A DNA stretch of 52,872 nt. Origin: Armatimonadota bacterium (GTDB lineage: Bacteria > Armatimonadota > DTGP01 > JAKQQT01). Shown in pieces: positions 1 through 7,895 of this stretch (positions are counted from its first letter, which is position 1; every line of letters starts with the position of its first letter). The stretch lies in the NCBI GenBank assembly GCA_036504095.1, contig DASXVS010000010.1:1-52872 (forward strand), written 5' to 3'. The translations under genes were made by a program, and so were the position numbers. A model generated the notes under the pieces. It worked only from the letters and a program-made list of their open reading frames with translations. It ran no database searches and had not been told where the DNA came from.

Positions 1-75
1 ATGAACGATGAAGTATGAATGATGAATTCCGGACTCCGGCATTCATCGCTCATCGTTCATAATTCATCGTTTCCC
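1..75. repeat. Period-7 degenerate repeats of the TTCATNN family, inverted arms
   Basis: The first 21 bases are heptamers of the type ATGAANN and bases 40-60 are their complement (ATTCATC, GCTCATC, GTTCATA). The two arms match at 18 of 21 positions and could fold around an 18-base loop that contains TCCGGACTCCGG. The same heptamer family recurs at 30422-30453 and 33973-34007. The stretch 76-235 holds no gene I can support; a related TGGAGTA/TGGAGGA run lies near 127-147. Confidence 0.7.
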
Positions 76-235
76 TTCCTTCCCTCGTTTGCAGTTTTCA
101 GGGCACAGAAACCCGGAGGATAGATGATGGAGTATGGAGGATGGAAAACGTCTTTCGCCATCCACACCTGTTCCTTCAGGCGTATCTTGACAATTTGACG
201 AAGACGGTCGGTTGGTGATGAAGCGGTGGTTCGGT

Positions 236-270
236 CCATCTTCCATCTTCCAACCTCCATCTTCCAGTTT
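236..270. repeat. Period-7 CCATCTT repeats abutting the 5S gene
   Basis: Five consecutive heptamers (CCATCTT, CCATCTT, CCAACCT, CCATCTT, CCAGTTT) run without an indel up to the first base of the 5S rRNA gene. The complementary register (TGGAGTA, TGGAGGA, TGGAAAA) is near 127-147. No promoter or 23S sequence is visible between the window start and the 5S gene. Confidence 0.7.
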
Positions 271-384
271 CTGGCGGGAATGCCGGCGCGGAACCACACG
301 TTCCCATCCCGAACACGACCGTGAAACGCGCCAGGGCCTATGGTACTCGGAGGGTAACCTCCCGGGAGATACGGTCCCCGCCAG
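271..384 (+). rRNA. rrf: 5S ribosomal RNA
   Basis: The terminal helix is clear: CTGGCGGG at 271-278 pairs with CCCGCCAG at 377-384. Between them are the universal 5S landmarks, including the loop-B region with CGTTCCCATCCCGAAC, GTGAAACGCGCCAG, and the helix IV-V segment GGGTAACCTCCCGGGAGA. The length of about 114 bases is normal. It stands without a visible 23S or 16S gene upstream, so it is either unlinked or at the tail of an rRNA operon outside the window. Ends are set from the helix and may be off by one to three bases. Confidence 0.93.
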
Positions 385-393
385 ATTACTTTA

Positions 394-429
394 CAGAACA
401 ACCTCACCTTAACCGGTGGGGTTGTTCTG
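394..429 (+). terminator. Strong hairpin after the 5S gene
   Basis: A 15-base stem (394-408 with 415-429) contains only one G-U pair and closes a six-base TTAACC loop, ten bases after the 5S gene. Position and stability fit a transcription terminator. The expected T-run is missing; the bases that follow are CGTTATGGGG. Confidence 0.75.
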
Positions 430-436
430 CGTTATG

Positions 437-512
437 GGGCTGAGGGCTGGGGGCTGAGGGCTGAGGGCCGAGGGGTTCCTAGTTCCTAGTTCCTAGTTCC
501 GAGATCCGAGAG
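437..512. repeat. Period-7 GGGCTGA then GTTCCTA repeats
   Basis: Two heptamer families lie back to back: GGGCTGA/GGGCTGG units from 437 to about 473, then GTTCCTA/GTTCCGA units to about 512. The remaining bases 513-596 contain no gene I can support. The GGGCTGA family returns at 45031-45103, where it forms an inverted pair. Confidence 0.7.
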
Positions 513-596
513 AGCCGGGTTCACCGCAGTGGGGCACGGAGGGGCGCGTAGAATATGCAGAAGGCACAATGATGATTGATGAATGGAGGGCGGCTG

Positions 597-624
597 GTAG
601 TGTCGGCGGGGACGCCGACACTAC
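597..624. repeat. REP-like palindrome, copy 1
   Basis: Perfect 11-base arms at 597-607 and 614-624 flank the six-base loop GGGGAC. The core and its 3' flank (603-631) match 24 of 29 bases of a second copy near 47392-47420, so it behaves like a small dispersed palindromic element rather than only a terminator. It lies 3' of the broken minus-strand gene at 640, whose transcription it could also end. Confidence 0.6.
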
Positions 625-639
625 TGTGATGCCAGGCCC

Positions 640-1010
640 TTAGGATTTGTGGCGTTTGGCGAGCGCATCCGCCAGGCGGCGGAACTCCTTAAGCGCGGCG
701 GCCGATTTGGCGGGCGTGCCGAGATCCTGCACCAGCATCACCGGAACGTAGTCCTTGCCGCCGATGCTGTTCAAGGACCGTGCGGCGTTCTGACGGTAGC
801 CGTCCATCCCCATTCTGAGATTCTCCTGCGTGAAGAGACCCTCATTGCGGGGATCGTCGATCAACTGTGCGAGGCGGAGAGACTTCTCCCCGGTGTGGGG
901 CGGCTCGCCCAAGGCTTTCAAGATTCCGATCCGCGCGTCGGAACCAGCGAACGGCTTCTCCGAGTAGAAAACGTCCTCTAATACGGGCCACTGAGCCTTT
1001 GGCCCTCCCC
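640..1010 (-). pseudogene. 3' remnant of an unknown host gene, 5' part lost at an IS3-family element
   Basis: The minus-strand frame encodes a protein-like C-terminal tail of about 120 residues, including the segments WPVLEDVFYSEKPF, DARIGILKALGE and LRLAQLIDDPRNEG, ending in AKRHKS and a stop. Upstream of about 1010 the frame runs into the IS3-family tip and has no start of its own, so the gene has lost its 5' part. I do not recognise the family. The helical, repeat-like composition of the middle part could suggest a HEAT-like or heme/cytochrome-associated tail, but nothing is diagnostic. The junction is placed by eye where the IS tip begins. Confidence 0.5.
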
Positions 1011-1067
1011 CCGTGGATTGGTCCACTTGAGTTGATAGGATGAGCTCCAGGAGAGGAGTCATCCGAA

Positions 1068-1334
1068 GTGAAGGGGAAACGCTACAGCGAGGAGCAGATC
1101 CTACGCGTTTTGCAGGAGATCGATTCCGGCAAGACGATCGCGGCTGTGTGCCGTGAACAGGGCTTGTCGGAGCAGACGGTCTACCGCTGGCGGTCGAAGT
1201 ACGCTGGTATGCAGGAAGCGGACGTCCATCGCCTCCGGGTGCTGGAAGATGAGAACCGTCGGCTGAAGCACCTGGTGGCGGAGTTATCCCTGGACAACCA
1301 GGCGCTGAAAGAGCTGGCCAAGGGAAACTGGTAA
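1068..1334 (+). CDS. IS3-family transposase OrfA (helix-turn-helix)
   Basis: An 88-residue protein with the transposase_8 type helix-turn-helix: KRYSEEQILRVLQEIDSGKT, then GLSEQTVYRWRSKYAGM, then a leucine-zipper-like LEDENRRLKHLVAELSLDN segment. This is the DNA-binding half of IS3-type transposases. It appears full length. Translation may start at GTG 1068. The orfB frame is open through its 3' end, as expected for the programmed frameshift that makes OrfAB in this family. It is functionally stranded because orfB is truncated. Confidence 0.85.
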   Translation: MKGKRYSEEQILRVLQEIDSGKTIAAVCREQGLSEQTVYRWRSKYAGMQEADVHRLRVLEDENRRLKHLVAELSLDNQALKELAKGNW

Positions 1335-1684
1335 GCCCCGTCCGCCGCAGACAGGCGGCGGGGCACCTGATACGAAGTGGGTTCTCGACGCGGAGGGCTT
1401 GCCGTCTGGTGTCGTTGTCGCGCGCGTCGCTCCAGCACAAAGGGGAATTGCGCTCCGCTCGCGACAACGAGGTTGTGGGGCATATCCGCGACATTCTGAC
1501 GAAGCACCGGGACTACGGTTGCCCCCGGGTCCATGCGGAGCTGGCGCGGCGTGGGGTGGTTCTGAACCGGAAGCGGCTGCACCGTCTTTGGATGCAGGAG
1601 GGGTTCAGTTTGCGGTGCCGTCATCGGAAGCGGCGCCGGATACAGGGCAGCGGGGAGCGCGGCCTTGTGGCCAATCGGCCGAAC
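1331..1684 (+). pseudogene. IS3-family transposase OrfB, N-terminal fragment
   Basis: The frame contains FSTRRACRLVSLSRASLQ and then the HTH_21-like region HIRDILTKHRDYGCPRVH with RKRLHRLWMQEGFSL. These are typical of the start of IS3 OrfB proteins. The frame is broken at 1685 by the IS21 terminus, before any residue of the integrase DDE core. An in-frame GTG lies at 1409, but OrfB is normally made as an OrfAB frameshift product. After 1685 the reading frame only enters IS21 terminal DNA and stops at 1702. Confidence 0.8.
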
Positions 1685-1784
1685 TGTCAGCGGCGGGTGT
1701 AAAATGGACAAAAGGGCGCGGTTGAAAATTCCCCACCTGTAGGCGAGAGCGCCACCCTTTCCTGTAAGGGAAGGAGGTGGCCGT

Positions 1785-3053
1785 ATGCTACGAGGAGGGA
1801 CCGTGGAGAGAATACGGGAACTGAGGGATTCGGGTCTGTCGGTAAGCGAGATCGCCCGCCAGACCGGCTACGACCGCAAGACCATTCGGAAGTACCTGAA
1901 AACGACGGAGCCGCCGAGGTACGGGCCGAGGAGGCCGCGGCCGCCCAGGGAGTTGCCTTACGGGTACGCGAAGCTCGGTGCCTACCACCCTTACCTGGAC
2001 CGACGCATGGACGAAGGCGTCTGGAGTGCCGTGGTCCTGTTCCGGGAGCTGCAGGCCCAGGGCTACGACGGCGGCTACACCCGGGTGAAAGACTACATCC
2101 GTCCCAAGAGGAAGGACGCCAAAGAGCTTGCGGTGCGGCGGTACGAGACGCCGCCGGGCAAGCAGGCTCAGGTGGACTGGGCGCAGATCGGCACCTACGA
2201 GGAGGACGGGGAGCGGCATCGGCTGTATGCTTTCGTCTTCACTCTGGGCTGCAGCCGGGCGCTGTTCGCCGATGCCTGCACCAGCCAGAGCATGAGCGTG
2301 TTCCTGAGGATGCATGAAGCCGCCTTCCTGGAGTTGGGCGGTGTACCCTCTGAAATCCTGTACGACTGGATGAAGACGGTGGCTTCCGGGGTGGACGAAC
2401 GCGGCGAAGTACGTTGGAACCCGAAGTTTCTGGACTTTGCTAGTCACTGGGGCTTCACTCCAAAGCTCTGCCACCCGTACCGGCCCCAGACCAAGGGGAA
2501 GATCGAGAGCAGCGTCGGCTACGTGAGGAAGAGTTTCGTGACGGGGTTGAAAGCGGTTAGCGTGTCTGACACCAGCCGGCAGCTGAAAAGCTGGGTATGG
2601 GAGGTGGCGAACCGCCGGGTGCACGGAACAACGCACCGGGTGGTGCTGCAAGCCTGGAAAGAGGAAAGGGCATACCTTCAGCCGGCTGCCGGCCGTCCCT
2701 CCTACCCGTATGTGGAAGAGGAAACGCGCAAGGTCAGCCGCGATGCCTTTGTCGCCTACCACGCCAACCGGCTCTCGGTGCCGTGGGTGCTGGCAGGCTC
2801 ACAGGTGACGGTTCGAGAGGGGCTGGAGCGCATCGAGGTGGTGAAGGACGGCGCGACGGTGGCGGTCCACCCGCTCCCTTTGGGCAAGCACCAGGTGCTC
2901 ATCCAGAAGGAGCACCATGCCGGGATGCCGTACGCCCTGGAAGAGGCCAACAGTCACAAGCCGATGCTGCGGCTTTTGCGGCCGACGCCCGAGGTCGAGA
3001 TCCGTTCTCTGTCTGTCTATGACGACCTCCTAGTCCTGGGAGGTGCCCAGTGA
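1785..3053 (+). CDS. istA: IS21-family transposase IstA
   Basis: A 422-residue transposase. The N-terminus has a helix-turn-helix (VERIRELRDSGLSVSEIARQ, then YDRKTIRKYL). The rve/DDE core shows the first Asp in QAQVDWAQ, the second in ILYDWMKT and the Glu in KGKIESSVGYV; the C-terminus is the Mu-transposase-like beta domain. The second motif reads YDWMKT where most IstA proteins have YDNMKT, a change next to the catalytic Asp. A good ribosome site, AAGGAGG, lies 7 bases before the ATG. The stop overlaps the istB start by four bases, which implies translational coupling. The gene looks intact and possibly active. Confidence 0.92.
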   Translation: MLRGGTVERIRELRDSGLSVSEIARQTGYDRKTIRKYLKTTEPPRYGPRRPRPPRELPYGYAKLGAYHPYLDRRMDEGVWSAVVLFRELQAQGYDGGYTRVKDYIRPKRKDAKELAVRRYETPPGKQAQVDWAQIGTYEEDGERHRLYAFVFTLGCSRALFADACTSQSMSVFLRMHEAAFLELGGVPSEILYDWMKTVASGVDERGEVRWNPKFLDFASHWGFTPKLCHPYRPQTKGKIESSVGYVRKSFVTGLKAVSVSDTSRQLKSWVWEVANRRVHGTTHRVVLQAWKEERAYLQPAAGRPSYPYVEEETRKVSRDAFVAYHANRLSVPWVLAGSQVTVREGLERIEVVKDGATVAVHPLPLGKHQVLIQKEHHAGMPYALEEANSHKPMLRLLRPTPEVEIRSLSVYDDLLVLGGAQ

Positions 3054-3850
3054 CAGCAGTGACAGTTATCGAGCAACTCCACGATCACCTGCTACCACTG
3101 GGGCTGGCCGGTGTGGACAACAACTTGGAGACGCACTTGGAGCGGGCCGGCCGGGAGAACCCCTCTTACGCGGATTTCCTTTTAGGGTTGGTGGCCGAGG
3201 AGACGAGCTTCCGCAAGGACAAGAGCCTGACGGGAAGGATACAGCAATCCCGGCTCCCCTATGTGAAAACGCTGGAGCAGTTTGACTTCGCCTTCCAGCC
3301 GAGCATCGACAAGCGGCAGATCCAGGAGTTGCAGACGCTGCGCTTCGTGCACGAGGCGGAGAACGTGGTGTTTCTCGGACCGCCGGGAGTCGGAAAGACC
3401 CATCTGTCGGTCGCACTCGCCATGGAGGCGATGAAAGCCGGCTTCTCCGCCCATTACAGCACCGCCCAGGACCTGGTGACGGACCTCGGGAAGGCGGCCA
3501 GGGAGGGGAAGCTCGCTCAGAAACTGAAGACGTACCTGCGGCCGAAGGTGCTGGTCATTGACGAGATCGGCTACCTGCCGCTGGATGAACTGGGGGCTAC
3601 GCTACTGTTCCAGTTGGTGAGCACGCGCTACGAGAGGGGAAGCATTCTTCTCACCAGCAACAAGAGCTTTGCCGACTGGGGAAGCATCTTCAACGACACG
3701 GTGCTGGCCTCCGCCATTCTAGACCGCCTGCTGCACCACGCCACGACAGTCAACATCCGCGGCCAGAGCTACCGGCTCAAGGAACGCAAGAAGGCAGGAC
3801 TGTTGTCCGCTCCGGCGATAGCGCTGGAAGACAGCAAACCAAAGAACTGA
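3050..3850 (+). CDS. istB: IS21-family helper ATPase IstB
   Basis: A 266-residue DnaC/IstB-type AAA+ ATPase that acts with IstA in target capture. Walker A is GPPGVGKTHL, Walker B is VLVIDEIGYLPLD, and sensor I is LLTSNKSF followed by the family motif DWGSIFND. The GTG start sits inside the istA stop region (GTGA overlap). The length is normal. The protein differs clearly from the IstB of copy B at 4721-5521, so the two elements belong to different IS21 subgroups. Confidence 0.92.
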   Translation: MTAVTVIEQLHDHLLPLGLAGVDNNLETHLERAGRENPSYADFLLGLVAEETSFRKDKSLTGRIQQSRLPYVKTLEQFDFAFQPSIDKRQIQELQTLRFVHEAENVVFLGPPGVGKTHLSVALAMEAMKAGFSAHYSTAQDLVTDLGKAAREGKLAQKLKTYLRPKVLVIDEIGYLPLDELGATLLFQLVSTRYERGSILLTSNKSFADWGSIFNDTVLASAILDRLLHHATTVNIRGQSYRLKERKKAGLLSAPAIALEDSKPKN

Positions 3851-3919
3851 CCCACAAGGTCAGACAGGTGGGGAATTTTCACCCGCGCCCAATTGGGGAT
3901 TTTTCAGGCGCCGTTGACA

Positions 3920-4191
3920 GGTGTCACAGGGTGATTGAAAACGCTGCCGACAATAAGGTCTCCGAAGGCGTCGATCCCGCGACAAACAACCCCGGCTGGA
4001 ATACGATCAAGAAGCACTGTCCGAATCTAGCGAAGGTCGAGCTCTGTGGTGTTAACGTACCAGATTGGGTCAAGAAATGCATCAATTGCATACAGAAGGC
4101 CAAGGGTCATCTGACAATCGACGGTACGATCCGCAACTGGATCGACATCTATGGTGATGTGATCAAGGGGGCAACTAAAGGTGCAAAGTAA
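3920..4191 (+). pseudogene. C-terminal fragment of an unknown protein cut by IS21 copy A
   Basis: The frame is open from the IS21 right end and encodes about 88 residues: CHRVIENAADNK, GVDPATNNPGWNTIKKHCPN, VNVPDWVKKCINCIQKAKGH, ending in GATKGAK. The fragment has five cysteines and several buried aromatics. Base composition is lower in GC than the neighbourhood. The 5' part of the gene is gone. A small cysteine-rich C-terminal module followed at once by a small membrane-anchored gene resembles the end of an Rhs/polymorphic toxin gene plus its partner. That is only a contextual guess; I do not recognise the family. Confidence 0.4.
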
Positions 4192-4618
4192 TAAAGTGAG
4201 CACCGGGCGCTGGTTGCTGATGGCGTGTTTCTTTCTCGTCGGAATCGTGTGTGCTGCAGGAGGTTACACGGCAGGCGTTCGGGCAAGAGGCGAGGCGATC
4301 CGCCGTGCTTTGATACAACGGGACGCTGAGGACCAACTCCGCGCCGCATCCGCTTATCTCGGAGCCTTCACACGGGGCGACATGAACAATTTCGTATCGG
4401 TAGCCTCAGCACATACTTGGTCTCCTCGGGCTCTGTATTACGGAAAGTACCCCATTTCTCACTGGGTCCGTTTCTGGTACGATACACAGACGGTGGCACC
4501 GCGTCTTCAAGGGATCCGGAACATCAGACTCGGCCCGACCCTTACGAAGGACTTCCTAGAGTCCGCAGCCCCGTACGAGCTGCACGAAACCGGCTGGCGA
4601 GCCCTTGATCGCGGAAAA
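4181..4618 (+). pseudogene. Membrane-anchored protein truncated by IS21 copy B
   Basis: The GTG start at 4181 lies inside the last codons of the preceding fragment, so the two were co-translated. The product has one N-terminal transmembrane helix (WLLMACFFLVGIVCAAGGY), then a soluble domain of about 110 residues with a SAYLGAFTRGDMNNFVSV segment reminiscent of a SnoaL/NTF2-like fold. The apparent stop codon TGA at 4619-4621 is formed by the first three bases of the IS21 element, so the natural C-terminus has been removed. The family is not identified. Confidence 0.5.
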
Positions 4619-4720
4619 TGATGAACGTCAACTAGAATTTCTGTTGGCGACAATTAGAATTACCGGGCCGTTGCCTCACGTAAAATCCAACCCGTCACAC
4701 TCGGTACTTGCGATTGGTAT

Positions 4721-5521
4721 CTACGTCTCACCCTCTCCCGCGGAACCGGCATCCGACGGGTCTTTCGGTTTCTGTCCATTCTTCCTCGCGGCCTCCATGC
4801 GGTAGCTCGGAAGATTTAGTTCCAAGATTACGCTGTGGTGGACCAGCCGGTCGATCGCCGCCGCAGTCGTCATCGGATCCTTAAAGATGCTTTCCCACTT
4901 CGAGAACGGCAGGTTGCTCGTAATCAACACGCTACCCCTCTCATACCGTTCGGCGAGGAGCGTGAATAAGACTTCCATCTCTTCGCGGTTCTGTTGCACG
5001 TAACCGAGATCGTCGATCAAGAGCGCGTCGTAGACACCCAGTCTCCGAAGCTTATTGGGCAGGACCAGGTCCCGCTTTGCCGCGAGCAGTTCCTGAACCA
5101 GCAGGCTCGTCGTCGTGTACCGCACCCGGTATCCCTTATGCACCATCTCCTGGCAAAGTCCGCACAACAGGTGCGTCTTACCGCTGCCCGGGTTCCCAAA
5201 CGCCAGCACGTTCTCCTTGCGACCAAGGAAACCTCCGTCAAGGAGCGCCGCCACCTGTTGCTGCAACCGTCTCGGAAAGCGTGACAAGTCAAAGCTCTCC
5301 AGCGTCTTCTCCAGCGGCAGCCGCGATTCCCGTAGAAGCCTCTCGATCCGGTTTCGGCGCCGCACCTCGCACTCGCAGGTGAGAAGCTCGCAGAGGTATG
5401 CCTCGTAGGACAGCGATTCGGCGATGGCGGTCCTGGTCACCTCCTGGTAGGAGGCGCGCATCGCCGGCAGATGTAGTTCCTTCAACAACTCCTCCAGGCG
5501 GTTGGCGGTTGTGTCAGACAT
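4721..5521 (-). CDS. istB: IS21-family helper ATPase IstB (copy B)
   Basis: A 266-residue AAA+ ATPase. Walker A is GNPGSGKTHLLCGL, Walker B is ALLIDDLGYVQQ, and the arginine-finger region is LAERYERGSVLITSNLPF followed by KWESIFKDPMTTAAAIDRLVH. It helps IstA choose target DNA. The ATG at 5521 overlaps the istA stop by eight bases, the usual coupling in these elements. The reading frame is intact. Confidence 0.92.
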   Translation of the reverse strand: MSDTTANRLEELLKELHLPAMRASYQEVTRTAIAESLSYEAYLCELLTCECEVRRRNRIERLLRESRLPLEKTLESFDLSRFPRRLQQQVAALLDGGFLGRKENVLAFGNPGSGKTHLLCGLCQEMVHKGYRVRYTTTSLLVQELLAAKRDLVLPNKLRRLGVYDALLIDDLGYVQQNREEMEVLFTLLAERYERGSVLITSNLPFSKWESIFKDPMTTAAAIDRLVHHSVILELNLPSYRMEAARKNGQKPKDPSDAGSAGEGET

Positions 5522-6995
5522 ACGCTGCCTCCCGGCTCAGAAGACTGTCGTACGCGTAAAGATCCGCCACCGGCACCGCGATATCCGTCACCTTGGGCAA
5601 TAACGCCGCCGTTGCCACCAGCGCCCTCACTGCCTCGACTGTCAAAACCTCTTCCTTTCCCAGCAAGTAGGAAAGTGCCGCGTCAACGCGCTCCTCGCTC
5701 TCCTTGGCCGCCATCTCCAGGATGCACAGATAGGCCCGAACACCCGTCCGTTCGTCGTTTGCGACCAGTCTGTCGTACGCTTCCCGGAACCGGCTGGTCG
5801 GGTACAGATCCTCCCTGTATCGGTACGAGAGGAACGCTCCCGGCTTTCTCACAAGGCTGTCGATGACGTGGCGGTACTGGATGTAGTGCTGGTTCTGGCC
5901 GATGAGCCGGGGCAGCGTCTCCACCAACACGCCGCCATACCGCACTTCGATCCGCTCTGAGAAAGCTTTGGCCTCCACCGTCTCACCGATGAGACGCGAG
6001 GGCAACGAATATGTGTTGTGGATCACCCGGATCGTGCTGCCGGGCCCCACAGTCAATCGCATCTGTCGACCGGCCGGAAAACGGGAAAGAGGCAACAGCG
6101 ATAGACACGCCTGCTCCTCCCGGAACCGGACGGTCCGCCCTTTGTTCAGCCGTGTAAAGAGATCGGACAGGTATCGCTCGTATTCGGTCCGGCTTCCAAA
6201 CTCCCGGCTGCCTCGAAGTCTCAGAGCCTGGTCCAACTTCTCCACGAAGCGGTGATGGCGCTGCTCCACATCGCCATTCTCGTTGGGCCTTCCCGGAGAG
6301 ATGTGCTCGCCGGGGAAACCGCAGTGTTTCAAGAGTGCCTGGTACCTTTGTGTGAACTCGTCCTGGCTCTCCGGCTTCCTGACCGCCGCCGACAGGGAAT
6401 CGGTCCGGTGGCGCTTCGGCACACCGCCCAGGGTCCACAGTGCGTTCTGCAGACCCTCCGACAGGCTCTCGAAACTCTCCGAGAAAACGAATGTTCCCGT
6501 CTCCCAGTTCGAGTACGTGAGCACGAAATGGTACAGCATGTGCCGAAACAGCACGCCGCCAATCGTCACGCCGAGCTTCGTCAGATGACAGAAGTCGCTC
6601 TCGCACACGTCGCCAGCACGGTGCAGTTGCGCAAAGAAGACTTCCTTCTGCGGCCCTTCGGTGGCCCGCCAGTGTTTCACCTGGCGCTGAAGAGTGCGCA
6701 ACTGGCCGTCCTGGAATCGACCGGGATAGCGCCTCTGCAGATCCTCGAATAGAGTCAACGCCTGGAGGTCAGGATCCTTATTCAAAAGCTCTTCTACTTC
6801 ATCCCATACGCCGACGAATGGATTCTCCCGTGTCCGATAGGCACGCGGCTTTCGCGTCGCGCTCGGGCTTTGCCCCCGATTGCGCCATGTCCTTCCCGTC
6901 TTTTCACACATTCCGGCTTTGGCCGCCGCTGCGGACAAAGGCTTTCCCGCTACAATCTCCCGCATCAGAATCACCACCTGTTGGTCTGTGACCAT
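5514..6995 (-). CDS. istA: IS21-family transposase IstA (copy B)
   Basis: A 493-residue transposase, longer than copy A. The N-terminal helix-turn-helix is AAAKAGMCEKTGRTWRNRG. The DDE core is visible as CESDFCHL (first Asp), HRTDSLSAAV (second Asp) and ENGDVEQRHHRF (Glu). The C-terminal beta domain includes VIHNTYSLPSRLIGE. The start at 6995 (GTG) gives the expected N-terminus, and a GGAGGT-like ribosome site lies upstream. The gene is intact, so this copy could still be mobile. Confidence 0.9.
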   Translation of the reverse strand: MVTDQQVVILMREIVAGKPLSAAAAKAGMCEKTGRTWRNRGQSPSATRKPRAYRTRENPFVGVWDEVEELLNKDPDLQALTLFEDLQRRYPGRFQDGQLRTLQRQVKHWRATEGPQKEVFFAQLHRAGDVCESDFCHLTKLGVTIGGVLFRHMLYHFVLTYSNWETGTFVFSESFESLSEGLQNALWTLGGVPKRHRTDSLSAAVRKPESQDEFTQRYQALLKHCGFPGEHISPGRPNENGDVEQRHHRFVEKLDQALRLRGSREFGSRTEYERYLSDLFTRLNKGRTVRFREEQACLSLLPLSRFPAGRQMRLTVGPGSTIRVIHNTYSLPSRLIGETVEAKAFSERIEVRYGGVLVETLPRLIGQNQHYIQYRHVIDSLVRKPGAFLSYRYREDLYPTSRFREAYDRLVANDERTGVRAYLCILEMAAKESEERVDAALSYLLGKEEVLTVEAVRALVATAALLPKVTDIAVPVADLYAYDSLLSREAAYV

Positions 6996-7114
6996 CGGCT
7001 GTCTCTACCTCCTTACTGTTCAAGAAGGATAGAAACCAGCCTCAGATCGACTCACAAAGCGGTAACTCTAGTTGTCGTCAACCATACTTTCATATTGTCG
7101 CTCATCACGGCCCT

Positions 7115-7550
7115 TCATCGGGCTGTGAATGCCTCTGGCATCAGCAACCCCAGGGCCGTGTGGGGCCGTTCTGAAATGTAATCTCGGTGCCAGGCCTTCA
7201 GTTTCCGGTGGACGTCCTCCAGTTACAGAAACCAGTTCTGGCTCAGGCACTCCTGGCGGAGTCTGCCATTGAAGGCCTCAACGTACGCTTTGTCGGTTGG
7301 TTTACCCGGGCGGCTGAACTCTACCGTCACCCCTTCACGATGCGCCCACTCGTCAAGGTCTTTCCCGATGAACTCAGGACCGATATCCACGTGGATGATC
7401 TTCGGCAGGCCCATCCGGCTCGCTGTCTGGTCCTTTGCCGTGCTCACATATCGATGGCTTGATCGATTCACCTGAAGCACGGCGCACGCCCTTCGCTCGC
7501 TCACGTCAAAGCCGACGCGCAGAAAAGAAACCAGATCTCTCTTCTGGGCC
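7115..7550 (-). pseudogene. IS3-family OrfB remnant with internal deletion and nonsense codon
   Basis: The N-terminal piece SERRACAVLQVNRSSHRYVS jumps directly to the late core KIIHVDIGPEFIGKDLDEWA, so the first catalytic Asp region is deleted. The later motif AYVEAFNGRLRQECLSQNWF, with the DDE Glu, is kept. A TAA follows at 7223-7225, and after it the frame continues with KLKAWHRDYISERPHTALGL and ends at 7115. All pieces are typical of IS3 OrfB, and together they show the gene is dead. Confidence 0.82.
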
Positions 7551-7554
7551 GGCT

Positions 7555-7817
7555 TCAGAACTTATTTCGCAGCACCTCCTGAAGCATGTGCTTGACGAGC
7601 GTCAGATAGGCGACCAAGCCCTTCTCCGCTTGTTCTCGTCATCGAGTTGGCGCAGCCGCTGCAGTTCCGCGACACCCATGCCGGCAAACTTGCGCTTCCA
7701 GCGGTAATACATCGGCTCCGTGATGCCCGTCTTCCGGCACACCTCGGTTACAGCCGTACCGCTCTCCGCCTGCCGTAAGTCATAGGCGATCTGCTGGTTC
7801 GTGTACCCCTTCTTCAT
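7555..7817 (-). pseudogene. IS3-family OrfA with a frameshift
   Basis: The start ATG is at 7817 behind a good ribosome site (CAGGAGGAA). The product begins KKGYTNQQIAYDLRQAESGT and contains the helix-turn-helix TEVCRKTGITEPMYYRWKRK. After QLDDENKR (near 7632) the frame slips; the expected zipper continuation GLVAYLTLVKHMLQEVLRNK is found in the next frame and ends at 7555. One base appears to be lost. Confidence 0.8.
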
Positions 7818-7895
7818 CTGATTCCTCCTGGACACCGTCAGTATCCCAAATTCGGTAAATACTAGCGCAACCTGTGGATCAGTTTTCTGGGGACC

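Larger units (their letters stand above)
1010..1684 (+). mobile_element. IS3-family element, 3' part lost at an IS21 insertion
   Basis: The left tip lies around GTGGATTGGTCCAC (about 1011-1024), followed by an intact orfA and the first third of orfB. At 1685 the sequence switches to the left end of an IS21-family element. The rest of orfB (the DDE core) and the right end are absent on the far side of the IS21 element, so an adjacent deletion or rearrangement followed the insertion. It cannot transpose by itself. Confidence 0.75.
1685..3919 (+). mobile_element. Complete IS21-family element (copy A)
   Basis: The ends are long imperfect inverted repeats of about 55 bases. The left end starts TGTCAGCGGCG and reads through GAAAATTCCCCACCTGT; the right end, reversed, starts TGTCAACGGCG and reaches the same GAAAATTCCCCACCTGT. 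Between them lie istA and istB with the usual four-base overlap. Flanking bases (GCCGAA to the left, GTGTCA to the right) show no target duplication, and the flanks belong to different sequences, so DNA has been lost on one side. Confidence 0.88.
4619..7107 (-). mobile_element. Complete IS21-family element (copy B)
   Basis: The ends begin TG and finish CA, as in IS21 elements. The left end (4619 to about 4666) and the reversed right end (7107 to about 7060) align over nearly 48 bases: both start TGATGA, and both carry an inner block of the form GACAAYTAGARTTACCG. The element encodes istA and istB on the minus strand. The flanks (GGAAAA left, CGGCCC right) show no target duplication. The right end abuts the 3' end of an IS3-family orfB, eight bases after its stop. 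Confidence 0.85.
7108..7895 (-). mobile_element. Decayed IS3-family element, right end missing
   Basis: On the minus strand the tip lies around TGGTCCCCAGAAAACTGATC (about 7876-7895), followed by orfA and orfB remnants. orfA has a frameshift, orfB has lost its centre and carries an in-frame stop, and the distal terminus has been replaced by IS21 copy B eight bases after the orfB stop. It is a different IS3 subgroup from the element at 1010. Confidence 0.75.

Noticed and set aside
4605-4805. 66-codon plus-strand frame at the left end of IS21 copy B
   Set aside because: It consists of IS terminal DNA and antisense istB, with no ribosome site.
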